Shown: one piece after another, positions 62,844 to 64,000 of the stretch
Numbering within the stretch: position 1 is the first letter of the stretch
Layout of the letters: each line of letters starts with the position of its first letter
DNA from: Tolypothrix sp. PCC 7910
GTDB lineage: Bacteria > Cyanobacteriota > Cyanobacteriia > Cyanobacteriales > Nostocaceae
Assembly (NCBI RefSeq): GCF_011769525.1
Contig: NZ_CP050440.1
Span: 1,117,501 to 1,181,500 of the forward strand
Direction: 5' to 3'
DNA length: 64,000 nt
Position numbers and translations under genes: made by a program
The notes under the pieces: model-generated
Databases searched by the model: none
The model's input: the letters and a program-made list of their open reading frames with translations, nothing else
What the model was told of the DNA's origin: nothing

Positions 62844-64000
62844 TCACTGCTTTTCCAAAATCAAATGTGAATTGGTTCCGCCAAAACCAAAAGCACTTAA
62901 AGCCGCACGTTTCACAGGCGAATTATTCGGCCATTTCGTCGCTGTTCTCACAATATTGTTGCTAGAAATGACACTATTTTCCGTCCCCATCGGTTCATTA
63001 ACATTAATCGTGGCTGGAATTACACCCGCATTCATGCTATGAATAGTTTTTGCCAAACCAACCATACCAGCCGCTACTAATAAGTGACCGACATTCGATT
63101 TCGCAGAACCGATTAAAGGCGATGCTTGATGTTCACCAAAGAAAGTTTCTACAGAGTTAAATTCTGTGGTGTCTCCTAATAATGTGCCTGTCGCATGACA
63201 TTCCATGTAATCAATATCTTTCGGGCTTATTTGTGCTTCTTGATATGCCCGTTCAAAAGCAAGAATTTGTCCTTTAGAATTGGGACTTAATAAATGCTTA
63301 CCTTTACCATCATTAGAAAGTCCATTACCAGCAATAGTGGCGAGAATTTTATCACCATCTCTCACAGCGTCGCTGTAGCGTTTCAGCATTACCATCCCAA
63401 TTCCATCGGATGTAATTAAGCCGCGAGAAGACTTATCTAGAGGACGGCTGATACCATTTTCGGGATAACCTTGAATACCCGAAAATAGCATTCGTAAAAA
63501 TAGCGGATCGACACAACTCATTGCCCCTGCTAACATGACATCAGCTTTGCGCGATCGCAAATAGTAAGAGGCTAGCTTAATGGCATAAAATGATGACGAG
63601 CAAGCCGCATCTATACAAAAATGATTACCAGATAAAGCAAATGCTTGAGATACCAGGGCGGCGGGAAAGCCGGTTATCATCGCATTATACGGGGAAGCCT
63701 TCGTCTTTGTTGGTAACGCAGCCAACCGGAAATTTTCATCTTGTAAAAGTTCTGCGATCGCAGGGTTAATTGTTTGCTGGTAAATTGGTGCAAACAATTG
63801 ATTAGACTTCTTGGTGGGTAAGGATAAAGTCCCCAGAATTACCCCACATTTTGAGAGAACTTGACGATTTCCCCAATAGCCACTACTCTGAATCGCTTGT
63901 TTAGCTGCATACAGCGACCATTTCATGGAATCATCCAAACTCTCTACCAACTCCGCAGGTAAATTGTATTCGCTGGGGTCAAATGGGAAATTGCGAATAA
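62844..64000 (-). CDS. hglD: HglD-like beta-ketoacyl synthase, C-terminal part (5' end outside window)
   Basis: The frame is open to the window edge, so the N-terminus is missing. Visible is an intact ketosynthase: the active-site Cys in DAACSSSFYA, the first His in ECHATGTLLGD, the second in KSNVGHLLVAAG, and the closing FGFGGTNSHLILE. It is a single ketosynthase that ends after the fold with no ACP or acyltransferase, as in HglD. It extends the chain by decarboxylative condensation, likely with the pseudo-ketosynthase encoded downstream. The upstream partner genes (hglE type) would lie past the edge. Confidence 0.85.
   Translation of the reverse strand, partial: IRNFPFDPSEYNLPAELVESLDDSMKWSLYAAKQAIQSSGYWGNRQVLSKCGVILGTLSLPTKKSNQLFAPIYQQTINPAIAELLQDENFRLAALPTKTKASPYNAMITGFPAALVSQAFALSGNHFCIDAACSSSFYAIKLASYYLRSRKADVMLAGAMSCVDPLFLRMLFSGIQGYPENGISRPLDKSSRGLITSDGIGMVMLKRYSDAVRDGDKILATIAGNGLSNDGKGKHLLSPNSKGQILAFERAYQEAQISPKDIDYMECHATGTLLGDTTEFNSVETFFGEHQASPLIGSAKSNVGHLLVAAGMVGLAKTIHSMNAGVIPATINVNEPMGTENSVISSNNIVRTATKWPNNSPVKRAALSAFGFGGTNSHLILEKQ

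Overview
The window looks like chromosomal DNA of a filamentous, heterocyst-forming cyanobacterium (Nostocales: Nostoc, Anabaena, Calothrix or a relative). The evidence is the high density of the HIP1 octamer GCGATCGC, long runs of heptameric short tandem repeats (STRR) between genes, many multi-domain histidine kinases, phycobilisome-related genes (NblB-like HEAT protein, CpcS/CpeS-type bilin lyase), a CSE-like EF-hand protein, and a heterocyst-glycolipid (hgl) type lipid synthase cluster at the right edge. Both edges cut genes: an IS4-type transposase on the left and an HglD-like ketosynthase on the right.

Layout. 1-1275: IS4-family end next to two broken gene fragments (HAD phosphatase, EamA permease). 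1538-9874: a small acidic protein, a 1644-residue hybrid kinase with a probable cyanobacteriochrome (CBCR) GAF domain and seven PAS domains, a saccharopine-dehydrogenase-like enzyme and an Hsp20 chaperone. 10263-14179: small genes (DUF1499 protein, ArfB, membrane proteins, MAPEG, GAF-LuxR regulator). 14244-17640: a substrate-binding lipoprotein translationally coupled to a sensor kinase, then a sigma-factor pseudogene. 17777-29930: TPR-CHAT protein, ankyrin/kelch-like protein, NTF2-like protein, a giant Ser/Thr-kinase/ATPase/His-kinase of the HstK type, and an EF-hand protein. 30207-36070: NblB-like, CpcS/CpeS-like, then a tight three-gene light-signalling operon (DXCF-type CBCR kinase, Rcp1-like regulator, hybrid PAS kinase). 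36184-41799: antiporter, PAS-like/LuxR regulator, DUF4168 protein, holA, kinase-like protein, GUN4-domain protein. 41880-44868: manganese/zinc-type ABC transporter split and modified by STRRs. 44888-45701: MITE-like element, truncated integrase, tRNA-Gly(CCC). 45766-50578: RND efflux pump and adaptor. 51622-55233: HD phosphohydrolase, oligopeptide-type permease, YihY protein. 55578-64000 (minus strand): hgl/pfa-like lipid synthase, KS, pseudo-KS/AT, PfaD-type enoyl reductase, ACP-thioester reductase.

How parts work together. Two separate kinases carry the two-cysteine signature of DXCF cyanobacteriochromes with identical 28-residue spacing, and one of them lies just downstream of bilin-related genes, so light sensing is a theme. 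The right-hand cluster would assemble, reduce and reductively release a long-chain polyketide/fatty alcohol such as the heterocyst glycolipid aglycone. Its usual partners hetN and hetI are not downstream here.

Much of the non-coding DNA consists of dispersed repeats (STRR heptamers, a GACGCGATTAATCGCGTC palindrome family, two copies of a MITE-like element). Several reach into coding sequence, most strikingly the signal-peptide region of the metal-binding lipoprotein at 43786. All identifications come from reading the sequence and family knowledge; no database search was run.
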